Origin: DASUPK01 sp963795665
GTDB lineage: Bacteria; Actinomycetota; Thermoleophilia; Solirubrobacterales; 70-9
Assembly (NCBI GenBank): GCA_963795665.1
Contig: CAWCIP010000009.1
Coordinates: 1-64,000, forward strand
Direction: 5' to 3'
Length of the DNA: 64,000 nt
The stretch's first letter is position 1; each line of letters begins with the position of its first letter. The notes under the pieces are model-generated. The model was given only the letters and a program-made list of their open reading frames with translations, did not search any database and was not told the DNA's origin. Below, piece after piece: positions 26,020 through 34,409 of this stretch. Made by a program: the position numbers and the translations under genes.

Positions 26020-27159
26020 GTGAGCCCCCGCCGGAGCATCGGCGTCTTCGTCCTCGCCCTGGTGATCACAGGGTGGAACTGCGGCAACGTCGGGCCCGTG
26101 GTGGCCCCTCTCAGCCAGGAGTTCGACCTCAGCCTCTCCGAGGTGGGGCTGCTCTCCGGGACCTTCTTCTTCGCCGGGGCGGCGACCGCGAGCCTGGCGG
26201 GTGCGGAGCTGGCCCGGAGGATCCGCGTGCTGCAGGGGATCTGGGCCTGCTGCTTGCTCTCGGTCGCCGGGAATGCGCTGATCGCGGTCGGCGACAGCTT
26301 TGCCGTCCTCGCCGCCGGCAGGGTGATCGCGGGACTGGCGTTCGGTCTCGCGGCGGTCTTCATACCCGCCTACGCCCGGGCTATGGGCGGCCTGAGGATG
26401 CTTGGGCTGTTCGGCGCCGGGCTCACCCTCGGTGTGGCCGCCAGCCTCTTCCTCGGCAGCATCCTGCAGGGCGAGGGCGTCGACTGGCGGGTGCCCTTCG
26501 TGATCACCGCCGCGCTGGGGCTGGTCGCCATGCCGATACTCCCGAACGAGCAGGTGCCGGTCAAGCGCGCCGCGTCCGAGGGGGAGGGACTGGTGCGCGA
26601 GGCCCTGACAAGCGGGACCTGGTGGCGCATCGAGCTGCTCGGCAACGCGACGCTGAACATCCCGCTCATCATCGGCGCCTGGCTGGTCCACTACCTGACC
26701 ACGGGAGACGGCATGTCGGCGGCCGTGGCCGGCGCTCTCTCCTTCATGCTCTTCGGGATCTCGGCGCTGATGCGCGACCTGGCGGGCCGCTGGTCGGCGG
26801 CGGGGGTGAGCACCTCGCTGCTGGTAGTCCTCGGCCTCGGCCTGGCCGCCGCCGGGCTTGTTCTGCTCGGCCAGGGCAGGTCGGTCGGGCTGGTCGCCGT
26901 GGCGATCGCGCTGGTCGGAGTCGGGCTCTCCCTGCCCTATCCGCACTACTACGACGCCGCCGAGCGCGTGCTGCCGGATCACCCAATCGGCGGGCTCGGG
27001 CTGCTTCAGGTCGGCGCCGGGATCTTCCCGATTCCCGTCATCCCCCTGTTCGGTGCCGCGCTGGCGAGCGGCGACGCCGATCTCGCCTTCGGCGCCCTGG
27101 CCGCCTTCACCCTGCTCACCGGAGCGCTCAACGCGCGTCCCAGCGCTGCCCCTGGCTGA
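26020..27159 (+). CDS. MFS transporter
   Basis: A 379-residue major-facilitator protein with about 12 hydrophobic helices, starting SIGVFVLALVITGWNCGNVG. The cytosolic loop after helix 2 is LAGAELARRIRVLQG, in the place of the family GxxaDrxGrr motif. The central loop (PNEQVPVKRAASEGEGLV) separates the two six-helix halves. The best resemblance is to drug or cyanate/small-acid exporters, but substrate cannot be read from the sequence. The last 32 bases overlap the convergent TetR gene. Confidence 0.85.
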   Translation: MSPRRSIGVFVLALVITGWNCGNVGPVVAPLSQEFDLSLSEVGLLSGTFFFAGAATASLAGAELARRIRVLQGIWACCLLSVAGNALIAVGDSFAVLAAGRVIAGLAFGLAAVFIPAYARAMGGLRMLGLFGAGLTLGVAASLFLGSILQGEGVDWRVPFVITAALGLVAMPILPNEQVPVKRAASEGEGLVREALTSGTWWRIELLGNATLNIPLIIGAWLVHYLTTGDGMSAAVAGALSFMLFGISALMRDLAGRWSAAGVSTSLLVVLGLGLAAAGLVLLGQGRSVGLVAVAIALVGVGLSLPYPHYYDAAERVLPDHPIGGLGLLQVGAGIFPIPVIPLFGAALASGDADLAFGALAAFTLLTGALNARPSAAPG

Positions 27160-27790
27160 TCCGCTCCTGCCCGACCCAGGCGAAGTCCATCGCGGCCTGG
27201 ACGACCTCCTCCTTGGGCACCTTTCGATGAAGGTCCCACCAGTCGGCGAGCGACTGCATCGCGCCGACCATCTGCTGGGCGATCATCTCGACGAACTGGG
27301 GCAGCTTCGGGAAGTCGAGCCCCTTGCGCTGGGCCTCCTCGCTCATCAGCTGCACGATCGCGGCGGCGACCTCATCGCGGAGGCGATCGAGGCGGACCGC
27401 GACGTCGGGGTCGCCGGCGTTGCGGAACATGATCCGCCAGGCGCCGCGGCGCTCCTCGACGAAGCCGAAGAACGCCTCGAGCCCGGCCCGCATTCGTGGC
27501 TCTCCCGGCTCGGCCTCCGCGACGGCGCCGGAGATCCGCTCGACCAGCTCGTGGACGTGCATCTCGAGCATCGCCACGTAGAGCTCGCGCTTGGAGGAGA
27601 AGTGCTCGTAGAGCAGTGCCTTGGAGACTCCGGCGCGCTCGGCGACGGCGTCGAGCGAGGTCTCGTGGTACCCGGTGTCGGCGAAGGCCGTTCGGGCGGC
27701 GTCGAGGATCGCCTCGCGACGATCGGCCGCGGTCATCCGGGACCGGGTGGGCGGCGTCGCGGCCTTCTTGTTCTGTGTGATCGATGTCAC
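27128..27790 (-). CDS. TetR/AcrR family regulator (of the diiron-SCP2 gene)
   Basis: A 220-residue repressor. The N-terminal helix-turn-helix is at ~22-66 (ILDAARTAFADTGYHETSLD; AERAGVSKALLYEHFSSKRE), followed by an all-helical ligand domain. It is divergent from the diiron-SCP2 fusion with only 67 bases between start codons, containing the palindrome it most likely binds. The GTG start lies 7 bases from that palindrome, so any transcript has almost no leader. The natural prediction is repression of both genes, released by a lipid or acyl ligand. Confidence 0.88.
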   Translation of the reverse strand: MTSITQNKKAATPPTRSRMTAADRREAILDAARTAFADTGYHETSLDAVAERAGVSKALLYEHFSSKRELYVAMLEMHVHELVERISGAVAEAEPGEPRMRAGLEAFFGFVEERRGAWRIMFRNAGDPDVAVRLDRLRDEVAAAIVQLMSEEAQRKGLDFPKLPQFVEMIAQQMVGAMQSLADWWDLHRKVPKEEVVQAAMDFAWVGQERISQGQRWDAR

Positions 27791-27796
27791 CGTACT

Positions 27797-27821
27797 AACT
27801 GACTAGTCAGTCAGTTACTAT
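27797..27821 (+). promoter_or_regulatory. TetR operator and promoter between tetR and the diiron-SCP2 gene
   Basis: ACTGACTAGTCAGT (27798-27811) is a perfect 14-bp palindrome. A second nested repeat, AACTGAC-N6-GTCAGTT, spans 27797-27816. A -10-like TACTAT follows at 27816-27821, giving a leader of about 30 bases that holds an ideal AGGAGG (27846-27851) six bases before the ATG. Confidence 0.65.
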
Positions 27822-27857
27822 ACGACGGAACGGAGACGAGAGATCAGGAGGCATTGA

Positions 27858-29144
27858 ATGTCGGTCGCACAGCAGGGCATCGCCGGTCAGATCACCTACG
27901 ACGACCTCTATCGCCGCTGGGAGGAGGGGAACTGGAAGGCGACCGAGCTCGACTTCTCCGAGGACCGCAAGGGCTGGGACTCCCTCAATGACATCCAGCG
28001 CAAGTCCGCCCTCTGGATCTACTCGATGTTCTTCTACGGCGAGGACGCGGTGGCCGACGGCCTCTCCCCCTACATCGAGGCCGCCCCGAAGGAGGAACAG
28101 AAGTACTTCCTCGCCACCCAGCAGGTCGACGAGGCCCGCCACGCCGTCTTCTTCCACCGCTTCTTCAAGGAGGTCATCGGCGTCGAGGGCGGCATCGCCG
28201 AGGGCCTCGAGTTCACCAAGTCCCAGCTCGGCTGGGGCTACAGCAACGTCTTCGGCCGGCTCGAGCGGATGGTCGAGGAGCTCCAGACCGACCGCTCCCT
28301 CCCCAAGTTCGCCCAGGCGATCACGCTCTACCACATGATCATCGAGGCGACGATGGCCCAGCCGGGGCAGCACTTCATCGAGGACTTCTTCGCCAAGGCC
28401 GGCACGATGCCCGGCTTCAGCGCGGGGATGGAGAAGGTCTCCCGCGACGAGCAGCGCCACATCGGCTTCGGCGTCAAGGTGCTCTCCGAGCTGTTCGCCG
28501 AGTCCGACGAGTGCAAGGCGGCGGCCTCGGAGCTGCTCCGCGAGGTCCTTCCCTGGGTCACCGGCGTCTTCGTCCCGCCGGGCTGGGACGAGCGCTACAC
28601 GACCGAGTACGGCTTCACGCTCGAGCAGATCTACGCCTTCGGGATGAAGTCGGTGGAGATGAAGTGGAAGGCGACCGGCTACCCGCTCAGCGAGATGCCC
28701 CCTGGCATCTACCCGTTCGACCCCGAGATGCCCCACGAGGAGCGCGCGCAGCGCCAGATCAAGCTGCTGCGCGCCGGCGTCATGGGAGAGCCGAACGGCA
28801 AGCCCGAGGTCGACCCTGAGATCGAGTCCATCCTCTTCGACCTGATCGCGCGATCGGCTCACACCGACGCGGTCGACCGCCCGGTGACGATCCAGTGGCG
28901 CTTCGAGGACGCCGAGCCGTACCACCTGCGCATCGACAACGGCTCCACCCGCGCCGAGCCGGGTCTCGCCGACAAGGCGGACCTCACGCTGAAGACGACC
29001 TGGGCCGACTGGGTCGACGTCTCGGTCCGCGGTCAGGACGCGCGGCGGGCGATGCTTCGCCGGAAGCTGAAGCCGCGCGGGTCGCTCCGCCAGCTGGCGC
29101 GGATGCCGAAGATCTTCCCGCCCAGGCCGTCGCCGATCGTTTAG
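27858..29144 (+). CDS. Ferritin-like diiron (R2-like) protein fused to SCP2 sterol-carrier domain
   Basis: A 428-residue fusion. Residues ~10-290 form a ferritin-like four-helix bundle with the full carboxylate/histidine set: Glu62, Glu92-x2-His95 (DEARH), Glu163 and Glu198-x2-His201 (DEQRH). This matches ribonucleotide-reductase R2-like oxidases more than acyl-ACP desaturases. Residues ~310-420 resemble an SCP2 lipid-binding domain (VTIQWRFEDAEPYHLRIDNG; ADLTLKTTWADWVDV). A diiron oxidase tethered to a lipid carrier suggests oxidation or desaturation of an acyl or sterol-like substrate. It has the best ribosome-binding site in the window and its own TetR repressor, so it may be strongly inducible. 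Confidence 0.85.
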   Translation: MSVAQQGIAGQITYDDLYRRWEEGNWKATELDFSEDRKGWDSLNDIQRKSALWIYSMFFYGEDAVADGLSPYIEAAPKEEQKYFLATQQVDEARHAVFFHRFFKEVIGVEGGIAEGLEFTKSQLGWGYSNVFGRLERMVEELQTDRSLPKFAQAITLYHMIIEATMAQPGQHFIEDFFAKAGTMPGFSAGMEKVSRDEQRHIGFGVKVLSELFAESDECKAAASELLREVLPWVTGVFVPPGWDERYTTEYGFTLEQIYAFGMKSVEMKWKATGYPLSEMPPGIYPFDPEMPHEERAQRQIKLLRAGVMGEPNGKPEVDPEIESILFDLIARSAHTDAVDRPVTIQWRFEDAEPYHLRIDNGSTRAEPGLADKADLTLKTTWADWVDVSVRGQDARRAMLRRKLKPRGSLRQLARMPKIFPPRPSPIV

Positions 29145-29167
29145 GCATAGACGGGCTTCGCCATAAA

Positions 29168-29191
29168 CGGCCGCCACAAAAACCGCGGCCG
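29168..29191. terminator. Hairpin between convergent genes
   Basis: CGGCCGC and GCGGCCG form a 7-bp stem round a 10-base loop containing A5. It lies between the diiron-SCP2 and SHOCT genes, which converge here, so it may work in both directions. There is no U-tract. Confidence 0.35.
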
Positions 29192-29199
29192 AATAGATC

Positions 29200-29673
29200 T
29201 CAGCCCAAAAGCTTCCGCTTTTGGGCTTCGAATTCCGCGTCGGTGATCTTGCCGGCGTCGCGCTGCCGGTCCAGGTGAGCGAGCTGGTCGAGCGGGTCCT
29301 GCTTCGGCGCGGCGACGCCGCCCCCGAAGCCGCCGGCGTTCGGTACCGGCATCATCCGGCCGAGGATGCCGGTGATCTTCTCCTGCAGGCCCGGCACGCT
29401 CGAAGCGTCGATCGTCTGGCCCTTCTTGTCGGGGTCGATGCCGGACTCGCGCAGCGCATCCTCGATCTGCTCGCGGGCGCCCGTCCCGCGCAGATCGATC
29501 GTCTGGCTCGACGTCTCGACCTTGGAGTCGGGACTGCTCCACCCGGCCTCCCCCATCGAGACGCTCTGGGAGTCCGGCAGCGCGGAGCCCTGCACGGCGG
29601 CGTCGAACTCCGGCGTCCCCGGCTCGGGAATCGCCCGCTCGTCCTTCTTTCTCAGAAAGCCGAAGAGGCCCAC
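29200..29673 (-). CDS. SHOCT-domain protein
   Basis: A 157-residue cytosolic protein. The N-terminus GLFGFLRKKDERAIPEPG precedes a helical middle region resembling a short DNA- or protein-binding helix (AREQIEDALRESGIDPDKK), then a Gly-rich linker. It ends in a typical SHOCT helical hairpin (DPLDQLAHLDRQRDAGKIT; DAEFEAQKRKLLG). SHOCT domains are short C-terminal modules of unclear function, often in proteins with oligomerisation or membrane links. The GTG at 29673 is preferred to a longer start at 29697 because TACCTT lies exactly 6 bases before it. Confidence 0.75.
   Translation of the reverse strand: MGLFGFLRKKDERAIPEPGTPEFDAAVQGSALPDSQSVSMGEAGWSSPDSKVETSSQTIDLRGTGAREQIEDALRESGIDPDKKGQTIDASSVPGLQEKITGILGRMMPVPNAGGFGGGVAAPKQDPLDQLAHLDRQRDAGKITDAEFEAQKRKLLG
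29203..29226 (-). terminator. Hairpin overlapping the SHOCT stop region
   Basis: GCCCAAAAGC, loop of 4, GCTTTTGGGC: a perfect 10-bp stem covering the last codons of the SHOCT gene. On the minus strand a T5 stretch follows only after ~40 bases, so intrinsic termination would be weak. Confidence 0.4.
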
Positions 29674-29679
29674 AGAGGC

Positions 29680-29685
29680 AAGGTA
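29680..29685 (-). promoter_or_regulatory. Putative leaderless -10 hexamer of the SHOCT gene
   Basis: TACCTT on the minus strand, exactly 6 bp before the GTG at 29673. Confidence 0.45.
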
Positions 29686-29731
29686 TAACCCCGGCATCCC
29701 GGACGCGAAGCGGAGGAGATGCCGGCTGATG

Positions 29732-30832
29732 TCAGGCGCCTGGGTCGTCTTCCGGATCCGAGGAACCGGAGCCGAGCTCGACCCCGACCAGGTTGGCCGG
29801 CCTTCCGGGCAGGTACATCGAGGAGCCCGTGGCCAGAGCCACCTGCTTGCCCTCCGAGTTGATGACCTCGGCGGCTGCGATCACCAGCGTGCGGCCCCGG
29901 TGCAGGATGCGGGCGCGCGCCGTCAGGTCGTTCCCGTCCGGGAAAACGGGGCGCAGGTAGTTGACCTTGAAGTCGAGCGCGGCCACCGCGGTGTCGGCCG
30001 CCGCGGTGCTGAACGCCGCCGAGGTCATCGCGCTCTCGGCGAGCATCGCCGTGAAGCCGCCCTGGATGGTCCCGGCCGAGGTCGAGAGCCACTTGCTGCA
30101 CGGCAGGACGGCGACGGCCTCGCCCTCATCCGCCTCCGCCAGCCGGAGCCCGGTCAGATGGTGGATCGGCGGCCGGGGCAGCTCGCCGTCGATCAGCTCG
30201 CGCAGCATCTCGAGCCCGGCGCGGCGCTCGAACTCCTCCTGAGGCAGTACCTCGCCCTCGACCTCGCGCCGCAGCGGGTCATCCGCGGCGCTACCCGGCG
30301 GCGGGAGGTCGTGTGAAGGCGAGCCGACGTCGGGAGGATCCGGAATCGGATCGAGCGGCGGAAAGACGGTGCAGCGCGTCGTCCCGTGGGAGATCAGCTG
30401 ATCGTCGTCGTCGAACAGAAATGCCTCGGAGATCCCCATGGAGCGGCCGCGATGGATCAGCTGGCCCGAGCCGGTGACCGCCGCGCCCGCCCTCGGCACG
30501 ACCGGGCGCAGAAAGGACATGGAGAGCTCGGCCGTCGTCATCCCCTGTCCCGCCTCGACGTCCGAGTGCACCACCGACCCAAGCGCAGCATCGCCGATCA
30601 CGGCGAGCATCCCCGGGGAGATCAGACCGGAGGAGTTGGCGAACCAGGGCGAGGCAGGCATCGAGAAGGTCGAGTGGCCGCGGGAGCCCGCGGTCATCTC
30701 GAGCTCCGTCAGATACCCCATTGGGGAGAACGGGATCAGTCCACGGCGCCCGGCTCCCATTCGCTCGATGCCCGGCAGGCCCAGGAACGCTTTATCCGGG
30801 TAGCCGCCCTTGGCGGGCTCCTGCCAGATCAT
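29732..30832 (-). CDS. Double hotdog (PaaI-type) thioesterase
   Basis: A 366-residue protein made of two PaaI-like hotdog domains. The first, ~35-150, has GMLAVIGDAALGSVVHSDVE and TTAELSMSFLRPVVPRAGA. The second, ~215-350, has GTIQGGFTAMLAESAMTSAA and VAALDFKVNYLRPVFPDG. Each half carries the helix and the following strand that bind acyl-CoA. Such proteins hydrolyse acyl- or aryl-CoA. The ATG at 30832 lies 8 bases past the stop of the TetR gene on the same strand, so the two form an operon and the TetR ligand may be an acyl-CoA. An earlier in-frame start would overlap tetR. Confidence 0.85.
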   Translation of the reverse strand: MIWQEPAKGGYPDKAFLGLPGIERMGAGRRGLIPFSPMGYLTELEMTAGSRGHSTFSMPASPWFANSSGLISPGMLAVIGDAALGSVVHSDVEAGQGMTTAELSMSFLRPVVPRAGAAVTGSGQLIHRGRSMGISEAFLFDDDDQLISHGTTRCTVFPPLDPIPDPPDVGSPSHDLPPPGSAADDPLRREVEGEVLPQEEFERRAGLEMLRELIDGELPRPPIHHLTGLRLAEADEGEAVAVLPCSKWLSTSAGTIQGGFTAMLAESAMTSAAFSTAAADTAVAALDFKVNYLRPVFPDGNDLTARARILHRGRTLVIAAAEVINSEGKQVALATGSSMYLPGRPANLVGVELGSGSSDPEDDPGA

Positions 30833-30839
30833 TCCGCGG

Positions 30840-31445
30840 TCAGCCAGCAAGCAGATGGCGGGCCGCCACCGTTCCCGCGGCGATCACGTCCTTGTGATCG
30901 CGCTCGGGATCGGAAAGCAGCTGCAATGCGATTCCGTCGGCGAGCGCGAAGAGCAGCGCGACGACCGCATCGATCTCGAAGCGCGGGGCGATCACACCCT
31001 CCGTCTGCTTGACGCGCAGGATCTCCGCGACGTGCGCACGGGTCCGGTTGAAGAGCTCCCCCACCTCGCGCTGGATCTCGGGGTTCCGGCGACCGGCGGT
31101 GAACAGGTCGAACAGGAGAACCCAGAAGCCCGGATCGTTCTGGATGGAGTCCTCGAGGTCGGCGACCAGGATGCCGAGCAGCTCGTCGACCGATCCGGCC
31201 TTGCCGAGCGGCTCGTCCATCCGGGCGATCCGGTGCTCGGTGTCGCGCCTGACGACCTCGACCAGCAGGGCCTCCTTGGTGCCGAAGTAGTAGTGGAGGA
31301 GGCCACGGCTGACGCCTGCCTCGCGGGCGACGTGCTCGAAGGTGGAGCCCGAGATGCCCCGGCGCGCGACGCTCGAGCGCATCGCCTCGACGATTCGCTG
31401 CGCCTTCTCCCCGCTCAGCTCCCTTGTCTTGGTGGTCGCCTCCAT
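30840..31445 (-). CDS. TetR/AcrR family regulator upstream of the thioesterase
   Basis: A 201-residue regulator. The helix-turn-helix reads ARRGISGSTFEHVAREAGVS and RGLLHYYFGTKEALL, of the type that commonly senses fatty-acyl or aromatic ligands. The C-terminal helical domain is ordinary. The ATG at 31445 is preferred to a GTG two codons upstream because TAGATT ends exactly 6 bases before it. It is the first gene of a two-gene operon with the double-hotdog thioesterase. Confidence 0.87.
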   Translation of the reverse strand: MEATTKTRELSGEKAQRIVEAMRSSVARRGISGSTFEHVAREAGVSRGLLHYYFGTKEALLVEVVRRDTEHRIARMDEPLGKAGSVDELLGILVADLEDSIQNDPGFWVLLFDLFTAGRRNPEIQREVGELFNRTRAHVAEILRVKQTEGVIAPRFEIDAVVALLFALADGIALQLLSDPERDHKDVIAAGTVAARHLLAG

Positions 31446-31451
31446 GCGCAC

Positions 31452-31457
31452 AATCTA
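31452..31457 (-). promoter_or_regulatory. Putative leaderless -10 hexamer of the tetR-thioesterase operon
   Basis: TAGATT on the minus strand, 6 bp before the ATG at 31445. Confidence 0.45.
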
Positions 31458-31863
31458 GGCCCTTGGCTGGCTGGACAGCACGCCCGTCCCCCGCCCTGCC
31501 ACGCACGATCTATGCGCGTCGTCTAGTGTGTGCTGTGCAGGTCCCTAAATTTGGGTACCGGAGTATGGGGGTTTTGCCGAAAGAACACTGCGGGTTTGAA
31601 GGGATGCATCTGGCGTACGCGAGCTTAAGCTCGTAGAGGTCGCCCTAGGACCATCAACTTGAGCCCAGGCGGCATGAAATGGACGAAATGACCACTAGCT
31701 ATTACTCGATACAGACGTGGCGCACCGGGGGCCCGTTGTGTGACTATGCGTCAAGCCTGATCGAGCCTGAGGGGCGTTTCACGGAAGTCCAGTTCGGGCC
31801 CAGGAACACCAATTCGCGGCAGGCCGTTACGCGGCAAGTCGCCTGATCGAGAGAGAGCACAAA
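31458..31863 (+). other. Long upstream region of the LAFTG surface-protein gene
   Basis: About 400 bases without a gene and visibly less GC-rich than its surroundings. It contains a perfect 14-bp palindrome, CGAGCTTAAGCTCG, at 31620-31633, and a CCCTAAATTTGGG element near 31543. No known riboswitch was recognised. It is unusually long for this compact stretch, so it could hold regulatory sites or a small RNA. Confidence 0.4.
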
Positions 31864-32202
31864 GTGACGAAGGGAACAAGACGACTGGTCGCCATTCTTA
31901 CGGTGGTCGGCGCTCTCGCCCTGGCCCCGGCCGCGTTCGCCCAGAGCACGGGTACCGGTTACGGCGGTCCGGCGGGTGGCGTCGCAGGACAGACCGCCCA
32001 GGGAGGCAACGGCAGCAACGGCAGCGGGGTAGCCGGCAACACCAGCAACTCCGGTCCTGCCGCTACGCAGGCCAGCACCGGCAACAACGGTGTGCTGGCG
32101 TTCACCGGGCTCGACCTCGCGCTGCTTGCGGGTGGAGGACTGGTGTTGCTCGCGAGCGGTGTGGCCTTGAGCCGCCTGGTCGGCCGTCATTCGGCTGCCT
32201 AG
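31864..32202 (+). CDS. Small Gly/Asn-rich surface protein with LAFTG sorting signal
   Basis: A 112-residue protein. Residues 1-26 are a signal peptide ending AAFA. The mature part is Gly/Asn/Ser/Thr-rich and low in complexity. The C-terminus has LAFTG (78-82), a hydrophobic stretch (LDLALLAGGGLVLLASGVAL) and a basic tail (SRLVGRHSAA), the layout of a sortase substrate. LAxTG is the motif of class E sortases, common in high-GC Actinobacteria. No sortase gene is in the window. A GTG start with GAGAGAG upstream is used. It sits just before the polysaccharide locus with its own terminator, so it is a separate unit. Confidence 0.78.
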   Translation: MTKGTRRLVAILTVVGALALAPAAFAQSTGTGYGGPAGGVAGQTAQGGNGSNGSGVAGNTSNSGPAATQASTGNNGVLAFTGLDLALLAGGGLVLLASGVALSRLVGRHSAA

Positions 32203-32225
32203 CAAGTCCGCATAGCGAAGCCTTT

Positions 32226-32261
32226 CGAAGGTCCCGGCCATCGGCCGGGACCTTCGTCTTT
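32226..32261 (+). terminator. Intrinsic terminator after the LAFTG gene
   Basis: CGAAGGTCCCGGCC, ATC loop, GGCCGGGACCTTCG: a perfect 14-bp stem followed by TCTTT. It ends the surface-protein gene on the plus strand and also lies just past the end of the convergent O-antigen-ligase gene. Confidence 0.8.
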
Positions 32262-32273
32262 CCGGGAGCGTCC

Positions 32274-34409
32274 TCAGCCGGTCTGGCAGCCGTTCGGCCC
32301 GACCTTGCGTCCGAGCCGCTGGCAGTACTGGTACAGGAAGTCCGCGTCGAGTTCCGCGAGCGTGACCGGCTTGCCGCTGAGCACACCCTGGCGGACCGTC
32401 GCCGTCAGCCCCTCCCGCGGGTTGAGTTCCGCAACCCGATCGAGGCGGGCAAGCGCGGATTGCTTGTGGCCTTCGATCCCGTCCAGCGCCGCGAGCTCGA
32501 GCTCCGCGTACCAGCTGCGCGGATCTCGCCCGAGCGCGCGCTCAAACGAGGAGCGCACCCGCCGGTTCTCGCCGAGCTTCGCCGCGATCTCGCCCTGCAC
32601 CAGGTCAGGCCGCGCACTGAGGAAATTGAGCCGCCGAGCCTGGTCCAGGCGGTGGAATGCCTGCCTGGGATTGGCGCCCCAGTTCGCCGCCGCCGCGTTG
32701 ACGTCGATCGCGGCCATCCACGGAAGAGTCATCGAGGCGATCGCGAAGAGCAGAGCGGCCACCGATACCGCGGCGACCGGCGCGATCCATCCCTTCGCCC
32801 ATCGCGGCTGGTCGAGCGGGCCGCGCTCGGCGTCGAGGCGCATGCCGATTCCAAGCCAGGCGAAGACCGGCGCGGTCAGGACCGGGAACGCCCAGAACCA
32901 GTCGCCGATCGAGTGAACGAACCAGTAGACGAAGACGGCCGCTAGGACAGCAGCAACCCCACGCGAGAGGGGCACCTCCGATCGCAGACGCACACGGGCC
33001 AACCCGACCAGTGAGCTAACGAGAAAGCCAAGGAGGAGGAAACCGCCGATCAGACCCGTCTCGGAGAGCACCTGCAGGCTGAGGTTGTGCGGGTAGGCCG
33101 GCTCTTCGTCACTGTGCCTGTGCTGGGCGTAGTCCTCCGCGAAGTTCTCGGAGCCGACGCCGATCAGGGGCGCATCCTTGAACTCGTCCGCCGCCACCCG
33201 CCAGAAGTCGTAGCGGTTGCTTCCCAGTCCGCCGCCGAGTCTGGTGCCGCCGCCCGTCTGGTACTCGAACTTGCCGCCCTTGAAGTCCTGCCAGCGGTCG
33301 TTCGCCCAGCTGACCGGGTTCCCGATGACGGCAAGCGCGACAACCACGCTCGCAAGGGCGACCACCCCCGCCCCGATCAGGACCACGCGACTCCCGATCG
33401 CCTCCACGTGCTCGGGAATCTCCACTTTCCGATCCACGAACCCGATCGCGCAGCCGATCACCAGCAGCACGGCCGCCGCGATCAGGATCGCCGTCCTGGC
33501 GTCCGCCAGCGCCGGCCCCAGGCTGCTCGGGTCGTCGGAGACGTCGAAGACGTGGAGGACGGGAGAGGCGATCACGGCCATCACCACCGCCAGAGGGAGG
33601 ATCACGGTGAGGGAGCGGACCAGGCCGGGCACGATCACCAGATAGGCGATGACGGCGATCGGCGCGGCGATCAGCCAGCCTCGGCTCTGCGGCAGCAGTG
33701 CGATCGCGAACAGAATGCCGGCGCAGGAGAGCATCACGCCGCGGAGCGGCCATGGAGTCTCCCGCCGGGCGGCGAGGAAGACCGCGGGGAACAGCGACAT
33801 CGTGAAGAGAGCGGCCTGGGCGTTCTGGTAGCCCGTCGGCTCCGAGAAGCGGCCCGCAACGAAATAGCGAAGCGGATCGGCCGCACCGGCCGCCTTGAGC
33901 AACACCACCAGGCCCACGATGGTGATCGCGACCGTGTAGATGCCCACCAGCAGCGCGGCGGCCCGGGGTCTCCATGGCGGCAGCGCGAAGAGCCCGAAGA
34001 CGATCAGGTAGGTGAGGCAGCGGTTCGCACCGTCCCAGGCCGCCCCCTGGTCATCGGCCCAGGCAATCGAGAAGAAGTTCCAGACCGCGAAAAGCGCCAG
34101 CAGGGCGAACGCCGCGACCACCAGGCGCGGGAGCCTGAACAGCTGCGCCCGATACGCGATGCCGGTCCCGACGAGCAGGCCGAGCAGGATCAGGGTGCCC
34201 GGATAGGAGTCGGTCGGGGCGATCCCGCCCTGCGCCGTGGCCCAGAAGACGAACACACCGATCGCCGCAATGCCTGGGAGCAGCTCGGGCGTGTCGGCGA
34301 GCCACTCGAGCAACCCTGCACCGGGATAGGTGCGCTCGGCGGAACGTGAGGAGGGAAGCTCGCCCGCTCGCTGCACTGTGCCGGATCCCCCGGCGCCGCG
34401 GGGGTTCAC
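32274..34409 (-). CDS. O-antigen ligase/Wzy family polymerase with C-terminal TPR-like region
   Basis: A 711-residue polytopic protein with about 12 membrane helices. The Wzy/WaaL signature appears as SRGWLIAAPIAVIAYLVI and the large external-loop motif GVGSENFAEDYAQ with YPHNLSLQVLSETGLIGG. Residues ~580-690 form a soluble TPR-like region (FERALGRDPRSWYAELELAA). Such proteins polymerise or ligate polyprenyl-linked oligosaccharides. A second family member at 35942 lies next door, so one may polymerise and the other ligate. GTG start at 34409; divergent from the Wzz-like gene. Confidence 0.86.
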   Translation of the reverse strand: MNPRGAGGSGTVQRAGELPSSRSAERTYPGAGLLEWLADTPELLPGIAAIGVFVFWATAQGGIAPTDSYPGTLILLGLLVGTGIAYRAQLFRLPRLVVAAFALLALFAVWNFFSIAWADDQGAAWDGANRCLTYLIVFGLFALPPWRPRAAALLVGIYTVAITIVGLVVLLKAAGAADPLRYFVAGRFSEPTGYQNAQAALFTMSLFPAVFLAARRETPWPLRGVMLSCAGILFAIALLPQSRGWLIAAPIAVIAYLVIVPGLVRSLTVILPLAVVMAVIASPVLHVFDVSDDPSSLGPALADARTAILIAAAVLLVIGCAIGFVDRKVEIPEHVEAIGSRVVLIGAGVVALASVVVALAVIGNPVSWANDRWQDFKGGKFEYQTGGGTRLGGGLGSNRYDFWRVAADEFKDAPLIGVGSENFAEDYAQHRHSDEEPAYPHNLSLQVLSETGLIGGFLLLGFLVSSLVGLARVRLRSEVPLSRGVAAVLAAVFVYWFVHSIGDWFWAFPVLTAPVFAWLGIGMRLDAERGPLDQPRWAKGWIAPVAAVSVAALLFAIASMTLPWMAAIDVNAAAANWGANPRQAFHRLDQARRLNFLSARPDLVQGEIAAKLGENRRVRSSFERALGRDPRSWYAELELAALDGIEGHKQSALARLDRVAELNPREGLTATVRQGVLSGKPVTLAELDADFLYQYCQRLGRKVGPNGCQTG

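Noticed and set aside
31458..31863. Known riboswitch (cyclic-di-AMP or cyclic-di-GMP type)
   Set aside because: No consensus core matched by eye; kept only as an unexplained leader.
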